Assembly: GCA_036925085.1 (NCBI GenBank)
Contig: JAUPFP010000010.1
Location: 4,349,996-4,413,995 of the forward strand
DNA from: Brachycybe producta
Taxonomy: Eukaryota; Arthropoda; Diplopoda; Playtdesmida; Andrognathidae
Direction: 5' to 3'
Length of the DNA: 64,000 bases
The notes under the pieces were generated by a model, which did not search any database, had not been told where the DNA came from, and was given only the letters and a program-made list of their open reading frames with translations. Made by a program: the position numbers and the translations under genes. This document shows, piece after piece, positions 9,127-20,344 of this stretch (position 1 is its first letter; each line of letters opens with the position of its first letter).

Positions 9127-9814
9127 TGTAACACCCTGTAAATCGTGATCCCGCCAAAACCATAGCCTGGGGGGTAAACAACTCTCAACCGTCCCTCCCT
9201 CCTCTCTGACTCACCTTTCTGACTCATGCCCAAGTGGCGGATTGATACGTAAAGGACCATGGTCACTTGGACCTGGTTACACCTCGCAGGTGTACACAGG
9301 TCCAAGGTATAAAAGGACCATGTTCCTCTTTGTTCCTCAGTTCTTTCCTTTGCCTGTTTTTGCGATACATTCCAAATCATGGGCCTGAGGATTTCCAGTT
9401 AGTATTTTACTATTCACCCTTGTATCTGTACTTCTTACAAGGAATGAATAAAAGTGTTGTAATAAGAAGTAGCGTTGTCTCTATGTCTTTATGCTAATAA
9501 CTTCTCTTCAGAGGCCGGAGGTTTCATAGGGCAGGAGCTATACGATTCTCAGCAGCTACAACATCTTCTCTAGTCGGAATACCGATGGAGAAGATGTATA
9601 TCAGCATCAACCGGAAGAGAGAGAGATGGCCGCCACTCTCCTGCATTGATTTCACCCCCATGCAGAAGAGTGACTTCAATCTATCTCCATCCAGCTCTCT
9701 CTACAGCTCGGATCTTCTCTGTGCAGGTGTCATACTGCTCAGAGAAGAAACGAAAAGTAGAAAATGTCATCTAAAGGTTGGTAATAAAATATTGGTTGAT
9801 GTCAAAAGCTCACA
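9127..9814 (+). repeat. 3' LTR of element 1 (688 bp)
   Basis: Starts TGTAACACCC, ends GCTCACA. TATAAAAG at 9308-9315 is the core promoter, AATAAA near 9445 the likely poly(A) signal. A long inverted repeat (CTTGGACCTG...CAGGTCCAAG, 9266-9306) ends at the TATA box and is enclosed by GGACCATGG/GGACCATG. By eye roughly 15 substitutions separate it from the element 2 LTRs. Confidence 0.93.
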
Positions 9815-10186
9815 ATATATATATTTATAAATATTGTGATTGAAAAAAAACTGAAATTTATTTCTTGAAGCATTTCTGTTGTATGAAAAACTTAATATTG
9901 TTCGTCCAAATGTAAAAAAAAAACATTTTAGTACAGAATATACTGCTTCATCATATAAGAATATAAAACATACCGTTTTTTATACAAGATCTTCTAAATT
10001 GGAATTTTTTAATTCATTTTTATTGTGAAAAATGAATCAAAAAATTCCAATCAGAAGATCTTGGTGAATTCTCAGGTAGTACAAATTAGTTGTCCCACCG
10101 AGCATTGTCCATGGTAGCCAAAATTGGCCATAATGTTGGTTTCTACGTACCAGAGACTCGCCATCCTCTAGTTTCAAATGCTAGCA
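9815..10186. other. AT-rich stretch with a palindrome
   Basis: No gene. A near-perfect inverted repeat at about 9987-10065 (CAAGATCTTCT...AGAAGATCTTG with AT-rich inner arms) looks like a small MITE. Confidence 0.5.
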
Positions 10187-10410
10187 CCTTAAGAGGCTAC
10201 ATAACAAAATGATTTCGAAAAAATTCCGCTCGTTTTTCTATTGAGCCCATAGACCCAATGTTAAAGAAAAAATGTTAATTTATAAAATACACATAGTCGT
10301 GGCAATATGTTTATTTTTCATATTTAAAGTTGTCCATTATTAAGTTTTCACTTAAATATATGCTGATCGTGTTATAGCATGAGAAACAAATTGTTAAGTG
10401 CGGTTATATT
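10187..10410 (+). repeat. Dispersed repeat M1, copy 1
   Basis: Shares AAGAGGCTACAT...GAGCCCATAGACCCAATGTTAAAG...CAATATGTTTATTTTTCA...AAAGTTGTCC with copies near 12055-12275, 14515-14725, 20345-21245, 23408-23575, 24350-24530, 36045-36110 and 38250-38330. Non-coding; probably a MITE family ending in TTAAGAGGCTACAT. Confidence 0.65.
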
Positions 10411-10604
10411 TTTAACAAGGGATTCAAGGAACCCTACAGACCTCCATTGCTTTAATATAAGCTTTCGTATATCAAACAACCAATTTTCTTTCATTGTTAT
10501 GTGTATGCAAATGTACATGTGTGCATGTGTATGCACATGTACAAACGTTTGCACATGTGTATGCACATGTGTACGCACATGAACACACGTGTGCACATGT
10601 GTAC

Positions 10605-11329
10605 TGTGAGCTTTTGACATCGACCATCTTGTTTTACCAACCTGTAGATGACATTTTCTGTAACTCGTTGCTTCTCTGCATTGCGCGGTGCCCGCGCGGA
10701 GAAGTTCCGAGCTACAGAGAAAGAGTTGGATGGAGATGGATTGTGGTCATCCTCCTGCATGGGAGTGAAATCTATGCTGCAGAGTGGCGGCCATCTCTCT
10801 CTCTCCTCCGGTCGATGCTGATATACATCTTCCCCTTTCGGTATGCCGACAGGAGAAGATGTTGTAGCTGCTTCGGAATGGTATAACTCCTGCCTTATGC
10901 AGTCTCCGGCCTCTGAAGAGAAGTTGATTACTTAATACATTAAGACAACGCTGTTTTTTGTTATAACGCTTTATTCATCTTCGTATGGAAACACAGAATA
11001 CAAAGACGAATTATGAATACGAACGGTGTGTCCTCATGCCCATGATGTGGTACAGATAAGATCAACGTAATACAATTTAGGCAAGGACAAGAACTAGAGA
11101 CTATAAAAAGGACAAGAAGGACAAGAACTACAAAGAGGAACATGGCCCTTTTATACCTTGGACCTGTGTACACCTGCGAGGTGTAACCAGTTCCAAGTGA
11201 CCATGGTCCTACGTGTATTAATCCGCCGCTTGGGTATGAGTCAGAAAGGAGGAGGAGAGAGGGATGGTTGAGAGTTGTTTACCCCACGGGCTATGGTTTT
11301 GGTGGGATCGCGAATTACAACGTGTTACA
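10605..11329 (-). repeat. Solo LTR (family A), inserted in the left foldback arm
   Basis: On the minus strand starts TGTAACACG at 11329 and ends GCTCACA at 10605; contains the ATAAAAG promoter with flanking hairpin at about 11145-11210. Flanks GTAC and GTAT may be a worn 4-bp target duplication. It splits the minisatellite. Confidence 0.8.
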
Positions 11330-12054
11330 GTATGCGCATGAACACATGTGTGCGCATGTGTGCACATGAGTACGCACATGTTAAACAAGTATGTATTCAC
11401 ATACATGACATAGTTACATGTGATGCGCATGCGTTATTCATTTGTAATAATATGGTTTAAAATGAGAATACGTCACATGTATTTTAATATACAAAAATAA
11501 TAACATAACATATAAAAAACACCCCTCCTAAATAATAGAAAAGTCCCCCTTTCAAATGCTACAACTGAAAAGAGGAAGAATCTCGATTTTTTTAAAAAAA
11601 ATTACGATTTTGAAAAATCAAAATTTCATATATCAGATCACTCTAAAATTTCAATTTTTTCCATTAGAATGTGTACATCATTTTGTTGCAGGAGGCACCG
11701 TTTTCTAGTTGTTCGACACACAAAACATTATGAACAAAAACTCAAAATTTGTTTCTAAAAAATTCATAAAAAATAACCCCTGGGTAAAATTTTCTGAATT
11801 GTTGTCAGGAACGTCATATTGACCCCACTGAATCAAATAAAAAAAACTGCATGTCTTTATCTCATTCCGTTCTTAAGTAGTTTGACCCACAAACTCGTGG
11901 TTCCGGACATACAGACATACAGACATCCTTTTTTGCCCCTTCTCTTGCATGATCCGATACACTCCACTCTTATGTTAAACTCCATTGCAAAAAAATATCC
12001 ATTAAAATCCTCGTAAAAATACCTAAAAATAATTTTAAAAACCAAAGTAAAGCC

Positions 12055-12275
12055 AGCACATTGACGCACGTGCTGATCAGCAGATATCTAATGTGCGCAT
12101 TGCACTTTGAAAACTTAATGTTTCAATCACATTATTTAAATGTGAAAAATAAACATATTGCCGCGACTGTGTATTTTGAAAATTAACAATGTGTCTATAG
12201 GCCCAATAGAAAAACGACGCTAGCGCTCTTTGCGGAAATTTTTCAAACATAATTTTGCGATGTAGCCTCTTAAGG
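12055..12275 (-). repeat. Dispersed repeat M1, copy 2
   Basis: Reverse-oriented copy: ACGTGCTGATCAGC, GCACTTTGAAAACTTAATG, AACATATTGCCGCGAC and TAGCCTCTTAAGG blocks as in the other M1 copies. Confidence 0.6.
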
Positions 12276-12318
12276 TGGCTTTCTACATATTAATTTTACT
12301 TTTTCCCCCTTCTTATGA

Positions 12319-12512
12319 CAGGCATGTAAAGACAGTAAGATACAGCCGTTTGTCAGGTTCCTTTTATGAGGACCGGCGACTTCTAATTGGTTTGTTATGT
12401 AGTCTGACATCTCATGCCCCGCCCTTTTCGAATTTCCAATTGGTTGCTATTTGGTCTGACGCTCATAAACAGGCGATGCAAACGACTGTATCTCCCTGTC
12501 TTTACATGCCTG
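12319..12512. repeat. Small palindromic MITE
   Basis: Terminal inverted repeats GACAGGCATGTAAAGACAG at both ends, continuing into AGATACAG-CGTTTG. About 120 bp lie between the arms. Non-coding. A perfect hairpin ACCTCCATTGCTCT/AGAGCAATGGAGGT follows at 12569-12598 and marks the turn into the right foldback arm. Confidence 0.65.
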
Positions 12513-13180
12513 TCTCCTTATACAGCGCCACTGCCAGCGGCTAAAACATCAAGCAAACGTTTTTTTGACCTCCATTGCTCTTTAGAGCAATGGAGGTATA
12601 TAGGATCATGCAAGAAAAGGGGCAAAAAAGGATGTCTGTGTGTGTGTGTCCGGAACCCGATTTAGTGGGTCGAACAACTCAAGAACGGAATAAGGTAAAG
12701 ACATGCAGTATTTTTTATTTGATTCCGTGGGTCAATATGATGCTCCTGACAAAAAATTTTTTAGAAACAAATTTTGAGTTTTTGGTCATAATTTTTTGTG
12801 GGTCGAACCACTCAAAAACGGGGCCACCTACTATAAACTGTCATCAGACCTAAAATTATGTACACATTCTGGCGATGAAACTGGAAAAAAATTGAAATTT
12901 TAGAGCGATTTGATATATAATATTTCGATTTTTCAAAATCGTAATTTTTTTTTTCAAAAAATCGAGATTCTTCCTCTTTCCAGTTGTAGCATTCGAAAGG
13001 GGGGGACTTTCTATTATTTAGGAGGGGTGTTCCTTTTTATGTTCTGTTATTATTTTTGTATATTAGAATACATGTGACGTATTTTCATTTTAAACCCATA
13101 TTATTATTAATGAATGACGCATGCGCATCACATGTAACTATGTCATGTACATGAGTACATACATGTGTGTTTATCTATAT

Positions 13181-13620
13181 ACACATGCGCACACGTGTGT
13201 AAATGTGCGTACACATGCGCACACGTGTGTAAATGTGCGTACACATGCGCACACGTGTGTAAATGTGCGTACACATGCGCACACGTGTGTACATGTGCAT
13301 ACACATGCGCACAAGTGTGTACATGTGCGTAAACATGCGCACAAGTGTGTACATGTGCGTACACATGCGCACAAGTGTGTACATGTGCGTACACATGCGC
13401 ACAAGCCTGTACGTGTGCGTACACATGCGCACAAGTGTGTACGTGTGCGTACACATGCGCACAAGTGTGTACGTGTGCGTACACATGCACACAAGTGTGT
13501 ACGTGTGCGTACACATGCATACACGTGTGTAAATGTGCATATGCATGCGCACACGTGTGTAAATGTGCATATGCATGCACGCACATGTGTTCATGTGCGT
13601 ACTCATGCGCACACATGTAA
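13181..13620. repeat. 30-bp minisatellite, about 14.5 units, alternating purine-pyrimidine
   Basis: Unit begins ACACATGCGCACACGTGTGT and is exactly 30 bp. Most of the unit strictly alternates purine and pyrimidine, and the core ACACGTGTGT is self-complementary, so Z-DNA or cruciform formation is plausible. Because 30 is a multiple of three, long artefactual frames are open on both strands. A shorter related array lies at 10494-10604 and 11330-11380, split by the solo LTR. Confidence 0.9.
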
Positions 13621-13705
13621 CAATGAAAAAATTTGGTTATTTGATATATAAAAGCATATATTATAGCAATGGAGGTCTATAGGGTTCCTTGAATCCCTTG
13701 TTTAG

Positions 13706-13917
13706 AAACAATATTATGAAAAAATACTAATTATTTTCAATATCTTAAAAAAAAACATTTTTATAGCGGTTTTAAAATGACCCATTTTGTGTTTTTTTGG
13801 ATTTTCCATTCACATTTTCATTGAAAAACTACTTTCCGCTTTTTCAAACTGTCATAAAATGCTTATCGCCTTATGCTTATCGCCTTATGCCTTTCGCCTG
13901 CTAGTCGATCTATACGG
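13706..13917. other. AT-rich, nothing recognised
   Basis: Low-complexity A/T sequence with a short direct repeat of ATGCTTATCGCCTT near 13858-13880. No gene. Confidence 0.5.
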
Positions 13918-14441
13918 TTAAGAGCCTAGATACAGCGATTAGTTCAAAATCTCTCCGAATGCATGCGCTGCGATTGTTTTTGATTGTAATACGGTTTTTT
14001 AACGGTTTTTCTCCAGGTTTAAAGTCACATAATAATTAATAGAAAAATAATTTCGCGTGCTAAACTTATAAAAAGAAAACATTGTGAAGCCACTAGATTA
14101 ATGCACGTGCAAATTTTTATGTGATTGTTATATGTCGTTTTTAATGGGAGTTTTTGAAATGTTTTTGGGACGTTTTTTGATCCAATGGGATTTAACATGG
14201 GGTTAAAAAAACGAACGATTTTGAACCTTGTTTAAAAATAGAAGGACCTTTTTTCAAATATTATATAAATCGAGCACGTAAAGAACAATACTTTTTCTTA
14301 CATTTTTGCACTTTACTGTATTTTAATTGAGCGATTGTGAGGCGATTTGTTGCAGTTTTAGTAACACCATATAATAACACTCATTTGTCTCCTTGTCGCC
14401 TGCTCAAAAACAACAAGATGGACGTGTATCTAGGCTCTTAA
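13918..14441. mobile_element. MITE family M2, copy 1
   Basis: Terminal inverted repeats TTAAGAGCCTAGATAC at the left and GTATCTAGGCTCTTAA at the right, flanking about 490 bp of AT-rich non-coding DNA. A second full-length copy is at 36189-36869 and a split fragment at 38338-39090. Confidence 0.8.
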
Positions 14442-14514
14442 TCAGTTTGGTGTTTTGAAATATTTGTTTTAAAAATAGAAGCATACTTTCCAATTTTTTG
14501 ACGATCTATCACTA

Positions 14515-14725
14515 GATAAACGTATATTTAAAGTGCAAATTGCACTTAGAACAAACAAAATTGGACAACTTTAAATATAAAAAATAAACATATTGATGCC
14601 ACTGTGTATTTTAAAATCAGCGTTTTTTTTAACATCGGGTTTATGGGCTTAACATAAACATGAAGCTAACATTCTTTGTGGAGATTTATCAAAGTTATTT
14701 TGCGATGTAGCTCTTAAAAGTAATT
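14515..14725 (-). repeat. Dispersed repeat M1, copy 3
   Basis: Reverse-oriented: GTGCAAATTGCACTT, GGACAACTTTAAATAT, AAATAAACATATTG, then TTTTGCGATGTAGCTCTTAA. Confidence 0.6.
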
Positions 14726-15104
14726 AAACTATTTTATGAATACATTTTGAACAACCCTGTTCTACTTCTACAAGGTGGTTCAAAATGTTTCTGTTTACTT
14801 GAAAACAGAAAACATTTTGTAGATAAGTGGTTATACAATTTTGCATAAATGATTGGAATTTGCCTAGACCAGAAGTAGGCAACCTAACCTAATTTAAACA
14901 TCAGCACACATCAGTTTTATCAGTTTCATCACAAATAGTGTATTTTAAAAGATATGCTCTTTAAAATACAATTAGAACAATATATAATATATATTTTTGA
15001 AAAAGATTACACAAACTACAGATGAATAAGTGAATTTTAGTTTATTATATAATGAAATGACACTTTGTAAAATGGGTTTTATAGACATTTTTTTTAAAAC
15101 ATAT
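14726..15104. other. No gene seen
   Basis: AT-rich. An imperfect hairpin of CAAAATGTTTCTGTTT with its complement lies at about 14778-14822. Nothing else recognised. Confidence 0.5.
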
Positions 15105-15262
15105 GTATCAAAAAAAAACCCGTGGGGGTTGTTGGTCCCCTATCGGGTGCCTCCCCAGGTGGCGGATAGGGGAATGCCTGCCAGTTATGAAGGGTACTGA
15201 GGGCATAAAACACTCAGGGCAGACGAAAACCAAACCACGCCATTGCCGGTCCCCCAGCCCGG

Positions 15263-16456
15263 GTGCAAAAGTGGAGGGTCGACGTCAGGTTGGCTGTCAG
15301 TTGTAAAGATTTGCCAAAACATATGATCTTGGTTCTAAATAGTATTCCGAATATGTTTAGGGCGTCCCCCGCCATAAGCGACGTGCAGCTGCAACGCCCG
15401 GTGGCTGTGACAAATTGGCAAGGGCTACCCCACAGTGGATGGGTGGGGCTAAAGAAGCGAGTCCAGCATCAACAACAAGGAGGTCTTGGAAGTAGTGGTA
15501 GAAGTGGAGGTACTAAACTTAGGTTTGGCACCTGGAATATAGGGAGTTTGACAGGGAAGACTAGGGAGTTATCTAGTGTGCTAAAGGCTAGGAGGGTAAA
15601 TGTTGCATGTCTGCAGGAGACAAGATGGAAAGGTGATAAATCCAGGGACATTAGGAATGGGTATAAATTAATTTATGCAAGTAGTGAGGAGGGTAGAAAT
15701 GGAGTGGGAATCGTCCTAGATCAGGAACTCAGACATAGTGTGGTTGAGGTTAGGCGGATAAATAGTAGGCTGTTAGTAGTAAAGGTGGTTTGGGGTGGCA
15801 TTGTTATAAATGTAGTTAGTGCATATGGCCCCCAGGTTGAATTAGCTACAGCCAGGAAGCTAGCATTCTGGGAACAGTTTGATGACCTCATAGTGGGCCT
15901 GAGTAGGAAGGAACGGGTCATAATTGGTGGGGACTTTAATGGACATGAAGATAGAGGTGGGGAAGGGTATGAAGAGGTACATGGTGGGTGGGGCTATGGA
16001 GAGCTAAATAATGCAGGGGAGAGTATCCTGGAGGCAGCAGTGGCACATAAGTTAATTTTAGCAAACACACTATTCCAGAAGCGAGAGGAACATTTGATTA
16101 CTTTTAAGAGCAGGGCAGGAGAATCCCAGATTGATCTCTTCATGATTCGGAGTGAGGATAGAAACAAGTGCAAAGATTGTAAAGTGATACCGAGTGAAAA
16201 CTTAGCGGGACAACATAGGCTAGTAGTGTTAGACCTAAAACCTAGGGGTGCAAAACAGGTGGTCAGACATATAGGAGAGACAGCAATTAGGTGGTGGGCA
16301 TTACCAGACAAGGCGGAAGAGTTTAAGGAAATGGCAGGTAAGGTAGCATGGGATTTAGATGGCACTGCAGGAGAGCTGTGGACAAGGGTAGCACAACAGA
16401 TCCGTGATTGTGGAAACAAGGTACTAGGGACAGTACGAGTAGGGGGTCTCGATTAG
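15263..16456 (+). pseudogene. LINE endonuclease segment
   Basis: Frame open for about 397 codons with no convincing ATG. From about 15519 it encodes an exonuclease-endonuclease-phosphatase fold: FGTWNIGSL, QETRWKG, SAYGPQVE, IIGGDFNGHED, and a final SQIDLFM...HRLVVLDL block near 16110-16240. These correspond to the catalytic N, E, D/N and D/H motifs that nick target DNA. The preceding approximately 250 bp are not recognisable. The frame ends at 16454, after which the linker to RT has several stops. It belongs to the same element as the RT pieces downstream. Confidence 0.8.
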
Positions 16457-16772
16457 ACAGAGAAACTTGGTGGTGGGATGAGGAGGTACAGATGGCAGTT
16501 AAAAAGAAGAAAGATACTTCCAAGACTTGATGGGACAATGGAAGCAGGGAGGCCCAGATAGAGTACAAGTGTGCCAAGATAGAGGCCAAACAGCAGGTAG
16601 CCTTAGCAAAGCATAAGAAATATGAGGACATGTATGCCAAGTTAGGTACCAGAGCAGGAGAAATGTCAGTATAAAGAATAGCTAGGGCTCGGGAGAAAAA
16701 AGGCAGGGATATTGAAAAGGTGGTGAGTGTCAAGGATAGTGGGGGCAAAGTATTGTGGGGTAGGGAGCCAGT

Positions 16773-17849
16773 ATGGAACAGGTGGGGGAATATTTTAGTA
16801 AGCTTATGAATGAGGGGGTAGAGCATGAGCCTTTCACTGGAAGAAATAATGATAGAGAAGAAGTGGAGCAGGTTAGGGCTGAGGAAATTGTTCAGGCATT
16901 GCAAAAAATGAAGCTAGGGAAGGCTTTAGGGCCAGATGGGATACCAGTAGAGGTGTGGAAGGTCTTGGGGAATGTTGAAATTTCCTGGCTCACAAAGTTA
17001 TTCAATAGATTGGCTATGGGGGATAGAATGCCAGGTGCATGGCGGGACAGCTGGTTAGTGCCTATTTTCAAAGGGAAGGGTGATGTTCAGGAATGTGGGA
17101 ACTATAGAGGTATTAAATTGATGAGTCATACGATGAAGCTTTGGGAGAGAGTAATTGAAGCCCGACTACGGGGTAAAACTGCAATTGGGGGAAGTCAGTT
17201 TGGGTTTATGCCAGGAAAATCCACAATGCACCCTATTTTTGCCATAAGGCAAGTTATTCAGAAGTTTCGGGCTGCCAAGAAAGAGTTACACATGGTATTT
17301 ATAGATCTAGAGGAAGCCTATGCCAGAGTACTATGGAAGTTATTGTGGGAGGTCTTACAGAAGAATGGGGTGGGTGAGAGTTATATAGATATGGTGAGGG
17401 ACATGTATAGGGATGCACGGACAAGCGTTAAGACTGCCTGGGGGTTCTCTGACAGTTTTCGTGTTAGGATTGGTGTGCACCAGGGCCTGGATGAGTTACT
17501 GGCAGGGGTGAGGCAGGAGGTCCCCTGGTGTATGCTGTTTGCAGATGACATAGTCTTAGTTGGGGAATCTAAAATGGAACTCGAGATAAGGTTAGAGGAG
17601 ACTAGGAATGCCTTGGAATCAAAGGGGTTGAAAATAAGTAGGGCAAAAACAGAGTACATGAAATTTCAGTGGGATGGGAATAAACATTTTAATGAGGGGA
17701 TTAGACTTGGGGACAGTTTAATGCAGCAGGTGCATGACTTCAAATATTTAGGATCTGTGCTGCAAGATGATGGGAGCTTAGACTTAGACATCACAAACCG
17801 GATAAAAACAGGTTGGCATAGGTGGAGGCAGGCTAGTGGGGTTTTGTGA
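16773..17849 (+). pseudogene. LINE reverse transcriptase segment with core deletion
   Basis: Encodes RT blocks KALGPDGIPVEVWK, PIFKGKGD...NYRGI, QFGFMPGKST, HMVFIDLEEAYARV, and the catalytic FADDIVLV at about 17536-17560. Between IGVHQG and EVPWCMLFADD the usual SALSP-LF segment is missing, so the palm is incomplete. This loss, together with the frame change at about 17845, shows that the copy is dead. The family otherwise resembles RTE-type LINE RTs that are widespread in invertebrates. Confidence 0.8.
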
Positions 17850-18141
17850 CAGGAAGTTACCTATAAAATTGAAGGGAAAGTTTTATAGAACAGTAGTCAG
17901 ACCAGCTATGTTGTATGGGTCAGAATGTTGGGCAATCAAGAAGGTGCATGAGGATAGAATGCCGGTAGCTGAGATGAGAATGCTAAGGTTTATGAGTGGG
18001 GTGACCAGAAGGGATAGGATTAGAAATGATTTTATTAGGGGTAGTGTAGGGGTAACAAATATAGTAGAAAAGATGCAGGAAAATAGGCTGTGGTGGTTTG
18101 GGCATGTCCTCAGGAGCGGAGAAGATCGGCTGCTGAGGTAG
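17836..18141 (+). pseudogene. LINE C-terminal segment
   Basis: Continues the RT protein in another frame: the YRTVVRPAMLYGSECWA block, then MRMLRFMSGVTRRDRIRN and RWFGHVLR-type motifs of the LINE C-terminus. A stop interrupts it at 18139; further homologous codons run on to about 18320, as the truncated copy at 51741-52109 shows. It overlaps the preceding piece by a frameshift. Confidence 0.8.
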
Positions 18142-18396
18142 GCAATGAACTGAGACCTGGGAATAAAACGGGGTAGAGGAAGACCCAAGCAAACCTGGTA
18201 TGTGGTAGTAAAACGGAATATGGTAGCATGTGGGGTCACTGGGGGCTTGGTGCAAAATCAGAACTAGTGGAGAGTTAGAACCAGCAAGGCCGACCCTGCT
18301 GCTTGCGGGATAAGGTACAGGAAATGATGATGATGTATCCAAAAAAACGAAATAAAATGAATGCAAACAGCTTTCAAAAAAAAGCTAAATTGTATG

Positions 18397-18651
<255 letters not shown>

Positions 18652-20203
18652 TGCACCCCAAAAATGGGTTATATCTCGAGTTAAACTTGATGGATTCGCC
18701 TGAAATTTTCACCATAAACAGATCATCTTTTATTACAAACTTTCTGCTAAACAGAATTTTTTTTCTTAAAAAGGTAAAAATTAAAACAATTAAAAACTGG
18801 AAAATGACCGTTTCATAAATATAGATGCACTAATGAACTTTTCACTTTAATTAAGTATTGTGACAAAATAACATTCGGAATACAACAATAACATTAAAAT
18901 TTATAAGGTATATGACTGTCCTGATGTTTTAGACCTTAAAACATTGTTTTCTACATACTTTAAACTAGATTTATAAACATATTTACAGAAATTCTGTCCC
19001 GAAGCAGCTAAAATGGCACTTTTCAGCTTTGATATTGTAGTATAATCATGGCAATATGCTTAATAATCACGTACAATGATGTCCTAAAAGTTTTCTACAA
19101 GATTTAAGTCCATGGGACATGCCGGCCATTCAAGAGTTGTGATATTTTGGTTCCGTAACCATTCCTTCATTAGGTTAATGGAGGAAATTGGGGCATTTTC
19201 TTGCTGGGATACTAAGCTAATGCTATAGAATTGATGTTTTATGGCAGTACATACTCTCATAACAGTGTTTGATAATTGCTGATATTTCTTTTGGTTGAAA
19301 TAAAGGCTGAGCCTGCTTTTCAAAAACTAAGCTGCTCATACCAAAGGCACTAAATCTTCCCCATATTATTAGGCTCCCCCACTGCCAACATTTAGTTTAG
19401 AAAAATATTGTGGTTTTCTCCTCACATCCTTTTAATATGAAGAAAATAATAAAAACCATCAGAATCATCTTGGATGAATTTTTTACAATGGTGGTGGGAG
19501 CCTGACAATATGCGAAGCATTTAGCACCTTTGGAATGAGGAGCTTTGCCTTTATTTCAACCAAAACAAATATCAGCGATTATCAGACATTGTTACGAAAG
19601 TATGTACTGCCATAAAACTTCGATTCCATAGCATTAGCTTAGTATTCCAGCAAGAAAATTCCCCAGTTTTCTCCAATAACCTAATGAAGGAATGGTTACT
19701 TAAAATATCACCACTCTCGAAAGGCCTGCATGTCCCCCGGACTTAAATCTTGTAGAAAACTTTTAGGACATCCTTGTACGTGATTATTAAGCAGATTGCC
19801 ATGATTATACTACAATATCAAAGCTGAAAAGTGCCATTTTAGCTGCTTCGGGACAGAATTTCTGTATATGTGTTTATAAATCTAGTTTAAAGTATGTAGA
19901 AAACAATGTTTTAAGGCCTAAAACATCAGGACAGTCATATACCTTATAAATTTTAATGTTATTGTTGTAGTCCGAATGTTATTTTGTCACAATACTTAAT
20001 TAAAGTGAAAAGTTCATTAGTACATCTATATTTATGAAACGGTCATTTTCCAGTTTTTAATTTTTTTAATTTTTACCTTTTTAAGAAAAAAATTCTGTTT
20101 AGCAGAAAGTTTGTAATAAAAGATGATCTGTCTATGGTGAAAATTTCAGGCGAATCCATGAAGTTTAACTCCTGATATAACCAATTTTGGGGTGCATCTA
20201 TAC
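18652..20203. mobile_element. Giant palindrome made from a Tc1-like transposon 3' end
   Basis: Left arm 18652-about 19378 and right arm about 19494-20203 are inverted copies, both starting at the tip with TGCACCCCAAAA. Each arm carries the same transposase 3' part, read on the minus strand at left and on the plus strand at right. Inner spacer is about 115 bp. Arms differ at scattered bases, so the structure is not an assembly mirror of very recent date. Confidence 0.8.
19060..19323 (-). pseudogene. Tc1/mariner-type transposase C-terminal fragment
   Basis: Contains VSQQENAPISS...MKEWLRNQNITTLEWPACPMDLNLVENF. This corresponds to the Tc1 block around the second and third catalytic positions (normally Q-DNAP...WP-SPDLNPIEN). 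The expected D of DNAP is E here. Only the C-terminal part is present and the N-terminal DNA-binding and first catalytic parts are missing. The mirrored copy in the right arm (about 19540-19765, plus strand) has further changes. A third copy at 43012-43150 reads WPACPSDLNLLEN. Confidence 0.75.
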
Positions 20204-20344
20204 ATATAGAATGCACTGTATGTACAACTTACAAAATGAAAATCAGGAATGTGGACACACTGTTGATTAGATCTATTACTGAACACAACTGTGGATACTG
20301 TAAAAAGTGAGTGAGTGAAGAGAATTGGACAATGGATATAAAAT

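Larger units (their letters stand above)
1..9814 (+). mobile_element. Element 1: Gag-protease + ORF3 LTR retrotransposon without pol (5' end outside window)
   Basis: Ty3/gypsy-like element bounded by the last 230 bp of a 5' LTR (1-230) and a full 3' LTR (9127-9814). The 230 bp agree with the matching part of the 3' LTR with no difference that I can see, so insertion was recent. Internal order: primer site, repeat-bearing leader of about 2.4 kb, Gag-PR ORF, non-coding spacer of about 1.5 kb, ORF3, structured 3' UTR, LTR. Both long ORFs are open, yet RT, RNase H and integrase are absent; the first ORF stops where the PR-RT linker begins in element 2. It must therefore borrow these enzymes. About 458 bp of the 5' LTR lie upstream of the window. 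Confidence 0.9.
10410..13705. mobile_element. Large foldback element with minisatellite arms
   Basis: Ends CAAGGGATTCAAGGAACCCTA (about 10418) and its reverse complement (about 13700). The left arm 10418-11955 (minus the solo LTR) and right arm about 12588-13705 are inverted copies: the minisatellite, a run of CACCCCTCCTAAATAATAGAAA, an AAGAGGAAGAATCTCGAT block and a TTTTTTGCCCC...TTGCATGATCC block occur in opposite orders. The centre 11960-12587 holds M1 copy 2 and a small palindrome. No coding capacity was found. Confidence 0.7.
15105..18335 (+). mobile_element. Broken RTE-like non-LTR retrotransposon (LINE)
   Basis: Non-LTR element with an apurinic-type endonuclease followed by a reverse transcriptase and a typical C-terminal segment. 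It ends in a short ATGATGATG tail (about 18325-18335), as RTE-type LINEs often do. At least two frameshifts, internal stops near 16454-16770 and a deletion in the RT core make it inactive. A 5'-truncated relative lies at 51727-52120. Confidence 0.8.

Noticed and set aside
13181-13620. Regular 30-bp repeats that might suggest a CRISPR array
   Set aside because: Units are directly contiguous with no spacers, and the context is eukaryotic.
13121-13651. Long Cys/His-rich open frames on both strands (up to 176 codons)
   Set aside because: Created by a 30-bp repeat whose length is a multiple of three; both strands are open in several frames at once.
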